DNA of 36,906 nucleotides from DAIPXZ01 sp036782995 (GTDB lineage Bacteria; Bacillota; Clostridia; Saccharofermentanales; Saccharofermentanaceae). Made by a program: the position numbers and the translations under genes. Shown here piece by piece: positions 9,268 to 18,732 of this stretch (within the stretch, counting starts at the first letter, position 1; every line of letters starts with the position of its first letter). Where the stretch lies: NCBI GenBank assembly GCA_036782995.1, contig DAIPXZ010000013.1, positions 1 to 36,906 on the forward strand, written 5' to 3'. Below the pieces are notes generated by a model. The model was not told the DNA's origin, did no database searches, and worked only from the letters and a program-made list of their open reading frames with translations.

Positions 9268-9301
9268 TTTCATTCTGTTAACAGGTTCACACCATGTACT
9301 A

Positions 9302-9310
9302 TGATATAAT
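9302..9310 (+). promoter_or_regulatory. Extended -10 promoter of the ABC exporter operon
   Basis: TGATATAAT is a perfect extended -10. No convincing -35 is seen at the normal distance. The expected RNA start near 9317 leaves a leader of about 33 bases before the ATG at 9350. Confidence 0.6.
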
Positions 9311-9349
9311 TTCTTTATTGAAATGATTTCTTCGGAAAGGACACTACAC

Positions 9350-10660
9350 ATGCGCGCTGCCATCACCATTTTTCGCTGGGAATTCAAGAAGATTCTGTCG
9401 AATTGGAGAAAAACGCTCCTTGTATTTGTAGTGCCCGCGCTGCTCCTTTTAATCGCCTTAAACCTCTTTCCATTAATTGTAAATTATTTATCAACAGGTT
9501 CATTGCAAAATCGCCCGATTATCCTTCTTAATCCACCAGAATCCTTCGTAGCATTCACAGAACAAAGCAACACATCGACGATTTACTCCTACACCACCAT
9601 GAGCAAAAGCGAATATAATCGATTATCAGACGATGAGAGAAAAGAGATGATTGAGGATGGTTCTATTTTTTTGCGATTCTCCTCACTAACCGTCAGAGAT
9701 AATATACAAGATAAGCTGCCGGATTGGTCCGACGCGACGATCGAAGAACAATACGAAAAACTCGCAAACCACGACACAGATGTCGAATCAACGGCCACAA
9801 TCTTTATCATGTATAATGCAAATTCATATTCCGTTTCAGCACGCGCCGAGCAGTTTTCCGAAACAGTGCTCACAAAGTACAGCACATACATTCTGGAAAC
9901 AATGGGGCAGGATTATCTCGCAATTGGCGGCGGAAACAGCTTCAAAATAAACGAGTTTAATCCCTTTACCACCGTATTGAATCATCGAAGCACCGCAAAC
10001 CAAGGCGCTGCACGTGTTTTGCCGGGAATCTTGGTGCTTTTGATGTATTATTGCGTGTATTCGCTCACGGGTGAAATACTGGCCGCCGAACGTGAGCGCG
10101 GGTTTTTGACCAAGCTTCGCATGACGCCTATTTCGGAATCTTCTCTGCTTTTGGGAAAGCTCTTAACCATCCTCGTCGTCGGCATGTTCTCTTCGCTGAT
10201 TACATTCCTTATCCTCTTTATTTCTTCGTGGGTGAATCGCTCAAATAACGCCTTATCACTTCTCCCCTTCGGGATGCTGTTGATGCCGTCGCAATTGATT
10301 TTGGTAATCGTCACCCTTTTTATATCGTGCTTGTTGATGATTGCCATTTGCTTCTTATTTGTAGTTTCCTTAAAACGCATGCAGGATGTGCTTATCAACT
10401 TGCAATTACCGCTCGTGCTTTTTCTTATTGATTTCTTCGCGCAGCTTTTCCGCTATTCTGACCCCGTGTTGCTCGAATATCTCATTCCACTGCACAATAC
10501 AACAATCGTGATTCGCGATATTTTTCTCTCGCAGGAGACGCCGTTTCATATTATCCTTAGCCTGTCCATCAACGCTATCGTCGGTTGGATCGTTTTTGCC
10601 CGCACGACGCGCAAATTCAAGAAAATGAGTCACAGTAATCAAGGAGGCCAAAATGATTGA
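9350..10660 (+). CDS. ABC-2 type transporter permease (NatB-like)
   Basis: The 436-residue integral membrane protein has one N-terminal TM helix after a short cytoplasmic stretch, a large outside domain (about residues 45-210), and then five to six TM helices. The segment GEILAAERERGFLTKLRMTPIS is the conserved coupling region of ABC-2 exporters. It probably pairs with the second permease encoded at 11384 and the ATPase between them. I chose the ATG at 9350, behind GGAAAGGA, rather than the in-frame ATG at 9323, which has no ribosome site. The stop overlaps the start of the ATPase gene by eight bases, so the two are translationally coupled. The substrate is unknown; NatAB-type systems export sodium or cationic or peptide compounds. 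Confidence 0.87.
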   Translation: MRAAITIFRWEFKKILSNWRKTLLVFVVPALLLLIALNLFPLIVNYLSTGSLQNRPIILLNPPESFVAFTEQSNTSTIYSYTTMSKSEYNRLSDDERKEMIEDGSIFLRFSSLTVRDNIQDKLPDWSDATIEEQYEKLANHDTDVESTATIFIMYNANSYSVSARAEQFSETVLTKYSTYILETMGQDYLAIGGGNSFKINEFNPFTTVLNHRSTANQGAARVLPGILVLLMYYCVYSLTGEILAAERERGFLTKLRMTPISESSLLLGKLLTILVVGMFSSLITFLILFISSWVNRSNNALSLLPFGMLLMPSQLILVIVTLFISCLLMIAICFLFVVSLKRMQDVLINLQLPLVLFLIDFFAQLFRYSDPVLLEYLIPLHNTTIVIRDIFLSQETPFHIILSLSINAIVGWIVFARTTRKFKKMSHSNQGGQND

Positions 10661-11387
10661 GGTCAGAGACGTTTCGAAGCAATACCAAAAATCCGCAACT
10701 GTCGTAGAGCATGTGAGCTTTACGGTAGAAAAAGGTACGATATTCGGCCTTTTGGGCCCGAACGGTGCTGGAAAAACCACAATCATGCAAATGATTGCGA
10801 CATTACTCGCACCCACCTCAGGTGTCATTACCGTGTGCGACTTACCCACCACAGCGAACGCACGAGATATTCGTCGTCTCTTAGGTTTTCTGACAACAGA
10901 AATCAAGCTGGACCCGGTCTCCACGCCAGACAAATTGTTCGATTTTTTCGGAGAGCTTTATGACATCCCCGCCGACGAAGTTGCGCAACGCAAAGAGAAA
11001 AGCTTCGCACGATTCGGTATCGGTCCTTTTGCCAACAAGCGTATTGTCGAGCTCTCGACCGGCATGAAGCAAAAGATTTCCATCGCAATCAGTTTGATTC
11101 ATAATCCACCGGTTATTATTTTCGACGAACCGACAAACGGCTTGGATATCCTAACCTCACGTCAGGTGATGGATTATCTTCTAGAGCTGCGTGAAGAAGG
11201 ACATGCCATTTTATTATCAACGCACATTTTCTCTGTCGCCGAGGCGCTTTGCGACGAAATTGCCATTATCGTCGATGGTCGCATCGTTGGTCAGGGAACA
11301 GCAAAGGATTTGATTGAAAAGACAGGGACGGCAACTTTTGAAGACGCTTTTTTTGCACTATATACCGAAAATCATAAGGAGAAGTGA
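10653..11387 (+). CDS. ABC transporter ATP-binding protein (NatA-like)
   Basis: This cytoplasmic ATPase of 244 residues drives the exporter formed with the flanking permeases. Walker A is GPNGAGKT at 35-42, the signature LSTGMKQK starts at 134, and Walker B with the catalytic Glu is VIIFDEPTNGLD from 154. The H-loop His lies in LLSTHIFSVAEALCDE. The ABC signature is LSTGM rather than LSGGQ, as in many NatA and antibiotic-exporter ATPases. The ribosome site is AAGGAGG upstream of the ATG. The gene overlaps the preceding permease by eight bases, and its TGA overlaps the GTG assigned to the next gene, which indicates a tight operon. Confidence 0.94.
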   Translation: MIEVRDVSKQYQKSATVVEHVSFTVEKGTIFGLLGPNGAGKTTIMQMIATLLAPTSGVITVCDLPTTANARDIRRLLGFLTTEIKLDPVSTPDKLFDFFGELYDIPADEVAQRKEKSFARFGIGPFANKRIVELSTGMKQKISIAISLIHNPPVIIFDEPTNGLDILTSRQVMDYLLELREEGHAILLSTHIFSVAEALCDEIAIIVDGRIVGQGTAKDLIEKTGTATFEDAFFALYTENHKEK

Positions 11388-13714
11388 AAGCGCATATGAA
11401 TCGAGCCATTTGGGCATTGGCCAAGAAGACCTTTGGTAAAAGCAACCAACTCAAGACAAACGTTACATCTGCGACGTTTGTGATTGCGATTTGCTTTATT
11501 TTGTCTTTCCTTGCCATTTTCGCCAGCTACGCGCAATACTTTTTCCGCGGGAATGTGACTGCGGATTACCTAAGCGCCGAAAACTGTCACGTCTTGGTTT
11601 ATAACGCACCGGATTCTTTCCGGAGCTTCCTTGCCTCTGATACAAACAGCGACGAATCATACGAGCGGAGCATTCGATATGCCACAATCGATGCTTATTA
11701 TGATGTTTTTGAAATCAATGCAGGAATGAAAGAAAATGATGCGGTTGTCGCCATTGTTTTTCCTTCGGATTTTGAGGAGAAAATCGCAAATATATCGTCG
11801 GATTCAGACGAGAGGCCTGAGATTCTGACCTACATGTCCGATGCGCATCTCGAATATGCTGATATTCACGAGAACTTAGAAGACGTTCTTCTCCGAGATT
11901 ACAACATTTATTTGCTGAGTGAGAAAGACGTTCCGATTGCCGAGCGTAACATCTTTGCCACGGACAACTGGGCAGTCTCATACGAATCCGATACTACACT
12001 TGAAGATTCTTTTTTCAACATGGTCGCTCACATGATTATTCCATTTCTGTTCTTTGTGCTCATTCTTTATGTGGGCATGTGTTCGGGCATGAATGCTATT
12101 GCCGGTGAAAAAGAACGTGGCACTTTTGCCGGTATCCTGATGACACCGATATCTCGGCTCTCCATCGTTCTCGGCAATTTGCTCGGTGTGTGGCTCCACG
12201 CTCTTCTCCCTTCCTTAATCTTTGTCCCTGCAATCCTAATCGTACCGCAATATCGCACGGCAACGGCGATTCTGGCGACTGTAATGCTTTTGGCGACCCT
12301 CTCTCTTTTTGTCGCATCACTTACTATACTTGTCTCGATTCTCAATCATTCAATCATTTCTGCGCAAACCACGTTTTTACCGATTTTCCTCATTCTTCTT
12401 GTCGTTTGCGTAACCTGTATGCAAGAGACTGACATGGTTGATCGAATATACCTGATTATGCCAATTTACGGACATTATCACGGAATCGCCCTCGCACTTA
12501 CCGGGCAGTTTTCTTGGGTGGATGGCCTGATTTGTACAGGTATCACACTTGCCTTCATCGTTATCATCATCTGCGCATGTGAGCGGCTTCTGCAAACCGA
12601 ACGTTTCACGACAACTATTGATGCCGAATCTGCTAAGGACCTAAAAAAGGCACGTGACTTGATAGAAAAGCAAAAGACCGATTACATTGTAAAGCCAAAG
12701 GCGTCCGTCTTTGGCTACGCGCCAAAACAAAGAACGAAGCCATCTCGCTTCCTACTATGGCACGCGTTCTTGCCGCTGGCATTATTGTCGATTTTTCAAC
12801 CAATTGCACTCATTCCGTCGATTCTCTCTTTTATGAGCAGTGCCAAATCAACCGAATTCGTACAAATCTTTAAAGACTTACAGAATCTCACCGATATCGC
12901 AGATGCACTTCAACAATCAGCAAATCTTTTCTCTCAATTCATGAAGGATCCGACCTTTATTTGGATGATGAGCGTCAGTTATTTCTTAATCATCGGTGTC
13001 TATTTGCTCATTGTAAAAAAAGCCGAGAAGAACCCGTTATCGACGCTTGGATTCCCGAATAAAACCGGGAATAAGCATCATTCGCCGCTTCTCTCTTATG
13101 CGCGCGGTCTTGGTGTCGGACTGCTCATGATTTCATCAGTCTATGGTATTCTTGCCATTACCGGACAGATTGAGCTCGAAGGCTTCTCTCTTTCCCTTTC
13201 GTCGTTGCCGCTTTTCCTAGGCTACATCGCCATGTGGATTCCACAAGGCGCTTCCGAAGAAGTCATGCTTCGCGGGTACGCAATGCCTCGATTGGCAGCA
13301 CGTTTTGGAGTCCCTTTCGGCATATTCTTCTCCTCTATCCTGTTCAGTATATTGCATGCCGGAAACGTAGGTTTCTCCTTCCTCGCATTCATCAATCTCA
13401 TTTTGATTGCCGTATTCTTCGCGCTGCTTGCTTACTATACGAAGCAAATCTATACCGTGGCGGCCGCGCACACCATCTGGAATTTTGCTCAAGGAAATCT
13501 CTTCGGGCTTCAGGTCAGTGGCTCGAAAAGTGCCGCCTCCGTGTTATCGACCGTTTATTCCGAGAAAGCTACCTCGCTCATGACCGGTGGCGATTTCGGT
13601 CCGGAAGGAGGCTTGGCCGTGACCATCGTGAGCGTCATTGCGCTCTTGCTTTTAGTCGCTTTGAGGAATAAAATCAAATGCGATTTGAATAGTAAGGAGT
13701 CCCTTTTACCATGA
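11384..13714 (+). CDS. ABC-2 permease fused to a CPBP-family intramembrane metalloprotease
   Basis: The first 410 residues or so are a NatB-like permease: an N-terminal TM helix, a large outside domain, then several TM helices with the conserved GEKERGTFAGILMTPIS. The C-terminal half (about residues 455-776) is a CPBP (CAAX protease and bacteriocin-processing/immunity) domain. Its motifs are Glu625-Glu626...Arg630 (EEVMLR), His658 (FSILHAGN) and His696...Asn700 (HTIWN), so the predicted active site is complete. The start is uncertain: a GTG at 11384 overlaps the previous stop but sits only two bases from AAGGAG, while the ATG at 11396 lies about 14 bases from it. Permease-CPBP fusions occur in other Bacillota. 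The protease could process an exported peptide or give immunity; this is inference. Confidence 0.88.
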   Translation: MKAHMNRAIWALAKKTFGKSNQLKTNVTSATFVIAICFILSFLAIFASYAQYFFRGNVTADYLSAENCHVLVYNAPDSFRSFLASDTNSDESYERSIRYATIDAYYDVFEINAGMKENDAVVAIVFPSDFEEKIANISSDSDERPEILTYMSDAHLEYADIHENLEDVLLRDYNIYLLSEKDVPIAERNIFATDNWAVSYESDTTLEDSFFNMVAHMIIPFLFFVLILYVGMCSGMNAIAGEKERGTFAGILMTPISRLSIVLGNLLGVWLHALLPSLIFVPAILIVPQYRTATAILATVMLLATLSLFVASLTILVSILNHSIISAQTTFLPIFLILLVVCVTCMQETDMVDRIYLIMPIYGHYHGIALALTGQFSWVDGLICTGITLAFIVIIICACERLLQTERFTTTIDAESAKDLKKARDLIEKQKTDYIVKPKASVFGYAPKQRTKPSRFLLWHAFLPLALLSIFQPIALIPSILSFMSSAKSTEFVQIFKDLQNLTDIADALQQSANLFSQFMKDPTFIWMMSVSYFLIIGVYLLIVKKAEKNPLSTLGFPNKTGNKHHSPLLSYARGLGVGLLMISSVYGILAITGQIELEGFSLSLSSLPLFLGYIAMWIPQGASEEVMLRGYAMPRLAARFGVPFGIFFSSILFSILHAGNVGFSFLAFINLILIAVFFALLAYYTKQIYTVAAAHTIWNFAQGNLFGLQVSGSKSAASVLSTVYSEKATSLMTGGDFGPEGGLAVTIVSVIALLLLVALRNKIKCDLNSKESLLP

Positions 13715-14532
13715 CAAAAACACGTATCATCGGAGAGTTTCCGGTATTTGATATTCACGCTCACGTTTTTCCAGCCAAAATTCTCGACCGCGCTGTCGTA
13801 TCCATCGGTACCTTTTATGATTTGAACATGCAAATGGACGGCACGCTCGACACCTTAATGTCGCAAGCCATCGCTTTGAATATCAGTAAGTCTGCCATCT
13901 TCTCGACAGCGACACGCAAATCCCAAGTATCATCTATTCATCAATTTATTCACGATGTTGTCGCAGATTCGAACGGACGTTTCATCGGATTCGGAACCTT
14001 GCACCAAGAGATGAGCGCAGCGGAAATACAAGAGGAAATCGAGCATATCGATGCGCTTGGTCTTCGTGGAATTAAGCTACACCCTGATTTTCAATCCATA
14101 GCCGCCGATTCTGACGAAGTCTTCGCAATGGCTGAGGCAGCAGAAGATCGACTCCCGATTCTATTTCACGCCGGCGATTATCGATATGATTTTTCACACC
14201 CCGAACAAATTGCGAAGCTGGCCGTGAACTTCCCGAAGCTCACCATTATAGCTGCGCATTTTGGCGGATGGAGCGAGTGGTATAAATCACCGGAGATTCT
14301 GTCAAAATACGAAAATGTTGTCGTCGACACTTCGAGCTCCATGGCTTTCATGTCCGATGAAATGATTCGTTCACTCATCAACGCGTTTGGCACGGACCGT
14401 GTGCTCTTTGGTACGGATTACCCCATGTGGAATGCAAAAGACGAAATCCAGCGTTTGCTCGATTTAGGATATACCGACGAAGAATACCAAAAGATATTCA
14501 TGGATAACGCAAGAGCCATCACAAAAAGCTAA
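13711..14532 (+). CDS. Amidohydrolase family protein (amidohydrolase-2 / TIM-barrel metal hydrolase)
   Basis: The 273-residue cytoplasmic TIM-barrel hydrolase has the metal-binding HxH at His16/His18 (DIHAHVF), Lys122 in GIKLHPD, His153 in LFHAGD, His183 in AAHFGGW and Asp236 in FGTDYPMW. All expected active-site positions are present. The substrate cannot be told from the sequence; relatives are decarboxylases or C-N hydrolases acting on small molecules. Its ATG overlaps the stop of the permease-CPBP gene (ATGA), so it is the fourth translationally coupled gene of this operon. Nothing in the family explains a link with an exporter, which makes the pairing notable. A strong terminator follows at 14544. 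Confidence 0.86.
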   Translation: MTKTRIIGEFPVFDIHAHVFPAKILDRAVVSIGTFYDLNMQMDGTLDTLMSQAIALNISKSAIFSTATRKSQVSSIHQFIHDVVADSNGRFIGFGTLHQEMSAAEIQEEIEHIDALGLRGIKLHPDFQSIAADSDEVFAMAEAAEDRLPILFHAGDYRYDFSHPEQIAKLAVNFPKLTIIAAHFGGWSEWYKSPEILSKYENVVVDTSSSMAFMSDEMIRSLINAFGTDRVLFGTDYPMWNAKDEIQRLLDLGYTDEEYQKIFMDNARAITKS

Positions 14533-14543
14533 TATACGTACAC

Positions 14544-14586
14544 AAAACGGCATAGTCGCCATCTGCGATTATGCCGTTTTTCTGTT
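14544..14586. terminator. Strong, probably bidirectional terminator between convergent genes
   Basis: A 16-pair stem (14544-14559 with 14565-14580, one G-U pair) has a five-base loop. The plus strand ends in a T-rich tail (TTTTTCTGTTTTC), and the minus strand ends in TTTTG. It stops the ABC operon and may also stop the AMP-ligase gene, which ends at 14665. Confidence 0.87.
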
Positions 14587-14664
14587 TTCTTCTATTTTTT
14601 GCGCTATGAATAAAAGAGATATGTTCCAATAAATCACCTAGCAATTGTACCTTGATGTACTTGC

Positions 14665-16428
14665 TTATTGAACGGGTGCTTCCCTCTTCTCATTTTCCTC
14701 AGCCTCAAGCTTCACATAATCGATTTTGCCGACCAGAGTCTTCGGAAAAGATGTACGGAATTCGTATTCCGTGGGGCGTGCATACGATATGAGATTTGTC
14801 TCACATGTAGCTCGCATCGCCTCGATGAGCTCTTCTTGCGAAGGCGCATCCGCAGCTGCAATACAAAGCGCTTTTACGACATGAATCCGATATGCATGCG
14901 GGATTGCAATGGCACATGCCGCGTCAATTCCCGGGACCGATGACAAAACGGCCTCGATTTGAGACGGGAAAACGGGTACACCTGATACCTTAATGATGCG
15001 TTTAATACGCTGTTCAAAAAAGAAATATCCATCCTCATCCATGTAGCCAAAATCACCGGTATGAACCCAATCAAGTCCGTCTGCATGGCGATGAATCGCT
15101 TCTTTTGTCGCCTCGTCATCATGCAAATACATGAGCATCGTCGTCGGACCGGAAACACAAATCTCGCCCTTCTCTCCAGGCGCTAAGATTTCTTCCGTAC
15201 CTGGTTTAACGACCTCCATGCAAATATCAGGGAGTGGTAATCCGACAGACCCCGGCTTAGAATTCTCGTTCGGATTCACGGCGCAAACCGTCACCGTTTC
15301 GGTCAATCCATAGCCTTCTCGAAGCGTAATCTTCGCTCCGCGGTTCCGAATGAATTCTTCGAAACGGCTTTTCAAATCCGGCGACAACGAATCGCCCCCG
15401 CAAAATGCCGCATGTAAAAACGATAAATCCGCCTTCGCGAGTTTCGTGCTCTTCATCATACCTTCGTAAAGAGTCGGCACTGCGGCCAGCAATGCCGGTC
15501 GATCACGTAAAATCACCTTTGCAAACGAATCTGGCGTAAATATCGGCACGAGCAATGCCGTAATGGCATTGCAAATCATCGTATGCAGTCCCATGCATAG
15601 CCCAAATCCGTGGAAAAGCGGCAATATCGTCATCATCGCAATATCGGGGTGCGTGTCAACGTGGGTAAATGGGTCTGGGATATTGATGATTTGGAATCCA
15701 TTTACACCGAGAACATTCATATTGGCAGAAGATAAAACAATGGTTTTCGGAGCACCTGTTGTCCCGCCGCTGTGTAAATAACAAGCCGCGTCCAAGTGTG
15801 AAATCGGTGCAATATAAGGCGTCTTTGAATTTGAAGCATCGGATTTACCGGTAATCGCTTCACCTTGTGCGTAGAGTGTACGGTAGCGAATATAGAAAGC
15901 ATCCTCCGGCACTGGCTTGATTTTTCGACCCGAAGAAAGATAAAAGCCCACTGATTTCACAGGATTCAAGTAATCCGAAATTGAACAGACAATAACGGAT
16001 TTCGGACCGAAATCGTGAAGCATGGCGGCACTTTTGGATAAAAACGCATCAAGTATGATTAAATGCTCACTATCCGTAGTGCTCATGAAGGTCTTTAGCT
16101 CCGCGGCAGGCGTCTTCGGATGAACCATATTCGAGATAGCCCCAAGTTTATTGATGGCATAAAATGCCACAACCGCTTGCGGAATATTTGGCAAACAAAT
16201 CGTCACGACAGTGCCCATTTCGATGCCGAGTGAATGCATTGCACAAGCAAATGAATCGACAGCCAGGCGAAGTGAATGATAGGAAATATGCGTGCCCTCA
16301 AAGCTTACGGCAATCTTTTTCGGAAAGACCTCTTCAGAACGACAAAGCATCTCATAAAGTGTCTTTTCGGGGTATGTATTGGATTCACTCATACAGGAAT
16401 CGTAGCTTTTCACCCATCGTTTTTCCAT
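14665..16428 (-). CDS. AMP-dependent acyl-CoA synthetase / ligase
   Basis: The 587-residue member of the ANL superfamily activates a carboxylic acid as its adenylate and probably transfers it to CoA. The ATP loop is HSGGTTGAPKT near 219-229. Further motifs are REGYGLTETV, the hinge region VHTGDFGYMDEDGYFFFEQR, and the C-terminal catalytic Lys in FPKTLVGKIDY. An internal low-similarity stretch at about 150-205 is longer than in short family members. The substrate is unknown; a medium- or long-chain fatty acid is the family default. I chose the ATG at 16426-16428 because GGAGGACGTT precedes it, rather than the upstream in-frame start. It is a single-gene unit facing away from radA. Confidence 0.87.
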   Translation of the reverse strand: MEKRWVKSYDSCMSESNTYPEKTLYEMLCRSEEVFPKKIAVSFEGTHISYHSLRLAVDSFACAMHSLGIEMGTVVTICLPNIPQAVVAFYAINKLGAISNMVHPKTPAAELKTFMSTTDSEHLIILDAFLSKSAAMLHDFGPKSVIVCSISDYLNPVKSVGFYLSSGRKIKPVPEDAFYIRYRTLYAQGEAITGKSDASNSKTPYIAPISHLDAACYLHSGGTTGAPKTIVLSSANMNVLGVNGFQIINIPDPFTHVDTHPDIAMMTILPLFHGFGLCMGLHTMICNAITALLVPIFTPDSFAKVILRDRPALLAAVPTLYEGMMKSTKLAKADLSFLHAAFCGGDSLSPDLKSRFEEFIRNRGAKITLREGYGLTETVTVCAVNPNENSKPGSVGLPLPDICMEVVKPGTEEILAPGEKGEICVSGPTTMLMYLHDDEATKEAIHRHADGLDWVHTGDFGYMDEDGYFFFEQRIKRIIKVSGVPVFPSQIEAVLSSVPGIDAACAIAIPHAYRIHVVKALCIAAADAPSQEELIEAMRATCETNLISYARPTEYEFRTSFPKTLVGKIDYVKLEAEENEKREAPVQ

Positions 16429-16517
16429 AACGTCCTCCGACTCATCTCTGTGGCACAAAGCCACGCTCTATTCTAAGTCAAAAAACCGTAAAAGAAAATA
16501 GAAATTATTACGATTCG

Positions 16518-16526
16518 TGTTATACT
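16518..16526 (+). promoter_or_regulatory. Extended -10 promoter of radA-ispD
   Basis: TGTTATACT fits an extended -10 element. The -35 region is weak. The radA ATG follows 55 bases downstream. Confidence 0.5.
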
Positions 16527-16580
16527 TTTTGTAGCACAAAAGGGCGTCACCGCGCTGCAATTCGAGGAGGAGTGCCAATT

Positions 16581-17960
16581 ATGGCCAAGAAGAAATCCGT
16601 CTACACCTGTCAATCATGCGGTTATGAATCCTCCGGATGGCTCGGAAAATGCCCATCTTGTCAGAAGTTCAACACCTTTGTCGAAGAAACGCCTGTATCC
16701 GCGGCACCCGAAGGAGCAAAACCTTCATTGCGTGCCGGCTGGATTGCCAAGCGGGGGGTCGAGAGTCTCTCCGAGGTAAGCAGCGAAGAGACGCCGCGCT
16801 TTTCTTCCGGTCTTCCCGAGCTTGATCGCATTCTCGGTGGCGGCTTTGTCGAGGGCTCATTGACACTCGTCGGCGGCGATCCCGGCATCGGAAAATCCAC
16901 GCTATTGATGCAGGTTTCCGATTGTTGTGATCGAAAAGGTGAAATTCTCTATGTATCCGGCGAAGAATCCATGTCGCAAATTCGCATGCGTGCCGATCGA
17001 TTAGGGGTAAAGAACCCGAAGATATCTCTCTGCTCTCAGACCTCTTTTGAATACATTTCTGAAGTCATCACAGAGCGAAAGCCGGCTCTTTGTATTATCG
17101 ATTCCATCCAGACACTTTACTCGGAAGACATCAGCGCCGCTCCCGGCTCTGTATCACAGGCACGCGAGGTAACCGCCGGATTATTGCGGCTCGCGAAAGC
17201 ACTCCTTGTTCCTATCGTTTTGGTCGGTCACGTAACGAAGGACGGCGCCATCGCCGGCCCGCGCGTTCTCGAGCACATGGTGGATACTGTCCTTTATTTC
17301 GAAGGAGATGGTAGCGGTGCATTTCGACTCATTCGCGCCACGAAGAACCGTTTCGGTGCAACTGGTGAGGTTGCCTTTTTCGAAATGACGCAAACCGGAT
17401 TGAAAGGCGTCGAAAACGCTTCCGCCATTTTGCTTTCAGGCCGTCCGATGGGTGCACCGGGCTCTGTCATCACCTCCACCATGGAAGGTACTCGCGCAAT
17501 CTTTGTCGAGATTCAGGCTTTACTCTCTCCGTCAACATACGCGAACCCGCAACGCATGACCCAAGGTCTCGATCGCTCGCGTGTCGGCATGCTCCTCGCC
17601 ATTTTGGAGAATAAAGCGAAGGTCATGATATCTGGCATGGACGCATATATCAACGTAATTGGCGGTATTCGCATTGACGAGACGGCATGCGATTTGGCAG
17701 TCATCCTCGCCGTTTTTTCTGCCACTCAGAACAAGCCGCTTCGCGGAAACACATTAGTGGTCGGCGAAGTGGGTTTAACTGGCGAAATTCGTCCCGTTTC
17801 CGATATGGAAAAACGCATCGCCGAAGCATCTCGCCTTGGCATCACCACCTGTGTTTGCCCAGGCGCTTCGAAATCGTCACTCACACGGTTGAAAAATGCT
17901 CCGGAGTATATCTTTGTTGATTCCGTTTCCGAAGCCATCGATGTTATGTTCACGAAATAG
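16581..17960 (+). CDS. radA: DNA repair protein RadA (Sms)
   Basis: RadA is a RecA-like ATPase that promotes branch migration of recombination intermediates during repair. The N-terminal zinc finger has Cys10, Cys13, Cys24 and Cys27. Walker A is GDPGIGKS at 99-106, and the RadA-specific KNRFG motif is at 255-259. The C-terminal Lon-like domain lacks a protease dyad, as usual for the family. With the ATG at 16581 the protein has 459 residues, the normal family length. This start sits ten bases after GAGGAGG, and I prefer it to the in-frame GTG three codons upstream. ispD follows after 11 bases, so the two probably share an mRNA, an arrangement common in Firmicutes. Confidence 0.97.
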   Translation: MAKKKSVYTCQSCGYESSGWLGKCPSCQKFNTFVEETPVSAAPEGAKPSLRAGWIAKRGVESLSEVSSEETPRFSSGLPELDRILGGGFVEGSLTLVGGDPGIGKSTLLMQVSDCCDRKGEILYVSGEESMSQIRMRADRLGVKNPKISLCSQTSFEYISEVITERKPALCIIDSIQTLYSEDISAAPGSVSQAREVTAGLLRLAKALLVPIVLVGHVTKDGAIAGPRVLEHMVDTVLYFEGDGSGAFRLIRATKNRFGATGEVAFFEMTQTGLKGVENASAILLSGRPMGAPGSVITSTMEGTRAIFVEIQALLSPSTYANPQRMTQGLDRSRVGMLLAILENKAKVMISGMDAYINVIGGIRIDETACDLAVILAVFSATQNKPLRGNTLVVGEVGLTGEIRPVSDMEKRIAEASRLGITTCVCPGASKSSLTRLKNAPEYIFVDSVSEAIDVMFTK

Positions 17961-17971
17961 GAGAGAATACA

Positions 17972-18703
17972 ATGCAGCGTCAAGAGAAAACACTATACGT
18001 CATCATCCCTGCCGCCGGAATCGGCTCACGCATGGGCATCAATGACTCGAAACAATTTCTCGAGATTCAAGGTGTCCCCGTACTGTTGCGTACCATCCGT
18101 GCTTTTGAAGCTTTCGGCCAAAAGGAAGGCTTAATCATTCACGGCATCATTGTCACTACTTCAGAAAATATCGAGCGCGTCCGTGATTTACTATCCGCTC
18201 ATCAAGTTACCATTTTCGAATCCGTTGTTTGCGGCGGTGATACACGTCAGGAATCCGTACGTAATGGCCTCCTTGCCTTAGCTAACCTCGCATGTCCTCC
18301 GCAAGAAGATGATATTCTTTTTGTCCATGACGGTGCACGCTGCTTCGTCGACGAAGCAACCCTTCGTGCATCCTACGAAGGTGGTCTGCAATATCCGGTT
18401 TGTGTTGCATCTGTCCCCGTCAAAAATACTATCAAGCAAATGCATTCCCCTTCGGATTTGACGGTCGAAAAAACACTTGACCGCGCGCTTCTTCGCGAAG
18501 TGCAAACGCCGCAGGTTTTTCATTATTCGCTCTTTATGAAGGCTATGGATGAAGCAATAAAAAACGGCATCGACGCAACCGACGATACCGCATTGGCGGA
18601 AGCGATAGGCTTGCCGGTCTATTTGACGAGTGGCTCCTATCGAAATATCAAAATAACAACGCCTGAAGACGTCTTTATCGCACAATCTTTTTTGAATGAA
18701 TAA
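17972..18703 (+). CDS. ispD: 2-C-methyl-D-erythritol 4-phosphate cytidylyltransferase
   Basis: IspD joins CTP and methylerythritol phosphate to give CDP-ME, in the MEP route to isoprenoids. The 243-residue protein opens with the nucleotide-binding PAAGIGSRM (13-21) and a lysine at 27 in SKQFL. The other conserved regions are VVCGGDTRQESVRNGL, FVHDGARCFV, VPVKNTIK and LREVQTPQVFHYSLF. All are in order and intact. Eleven bases separate it from radA, with GGAGAG as ribosome site. It is convergent with ispF, whose stop is only 30 bases away. Confidence 0.96.
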   Translation: MQRQEKTLYVIIPAAGIGSRMGINDSKQFLEIQGVPVLLRTIRAFEAFGQKEGLIIHGIIVTTSENIERVRDLLSAHQVTIFESVVCGGDTRQESVRNGLLALANLACPPQEDDILFVHDGARCFVDEATLRASYEGGLQYPVCVASVPVKNTIKQMHSPSDLTVEKTLDRALLREVQTPQVFHYSLFMKAMDEAIKNGIDATDDTALAEAIGLPVYLTSGSYRNIKITTPEDVFIAQSFLNE

Positions 18704-18732
18704 TCAGAATATGCTACGGCATAATGCCGTGC

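Noticed and set aside
18714..18728. Hairpin ACGGCAT/ATGCCGT as the terminator between ispD and ispF
   Set aside because: The arms touch with almost no loop (five-pair stem with a five-base loop at best), and there is no T-run on either strand.
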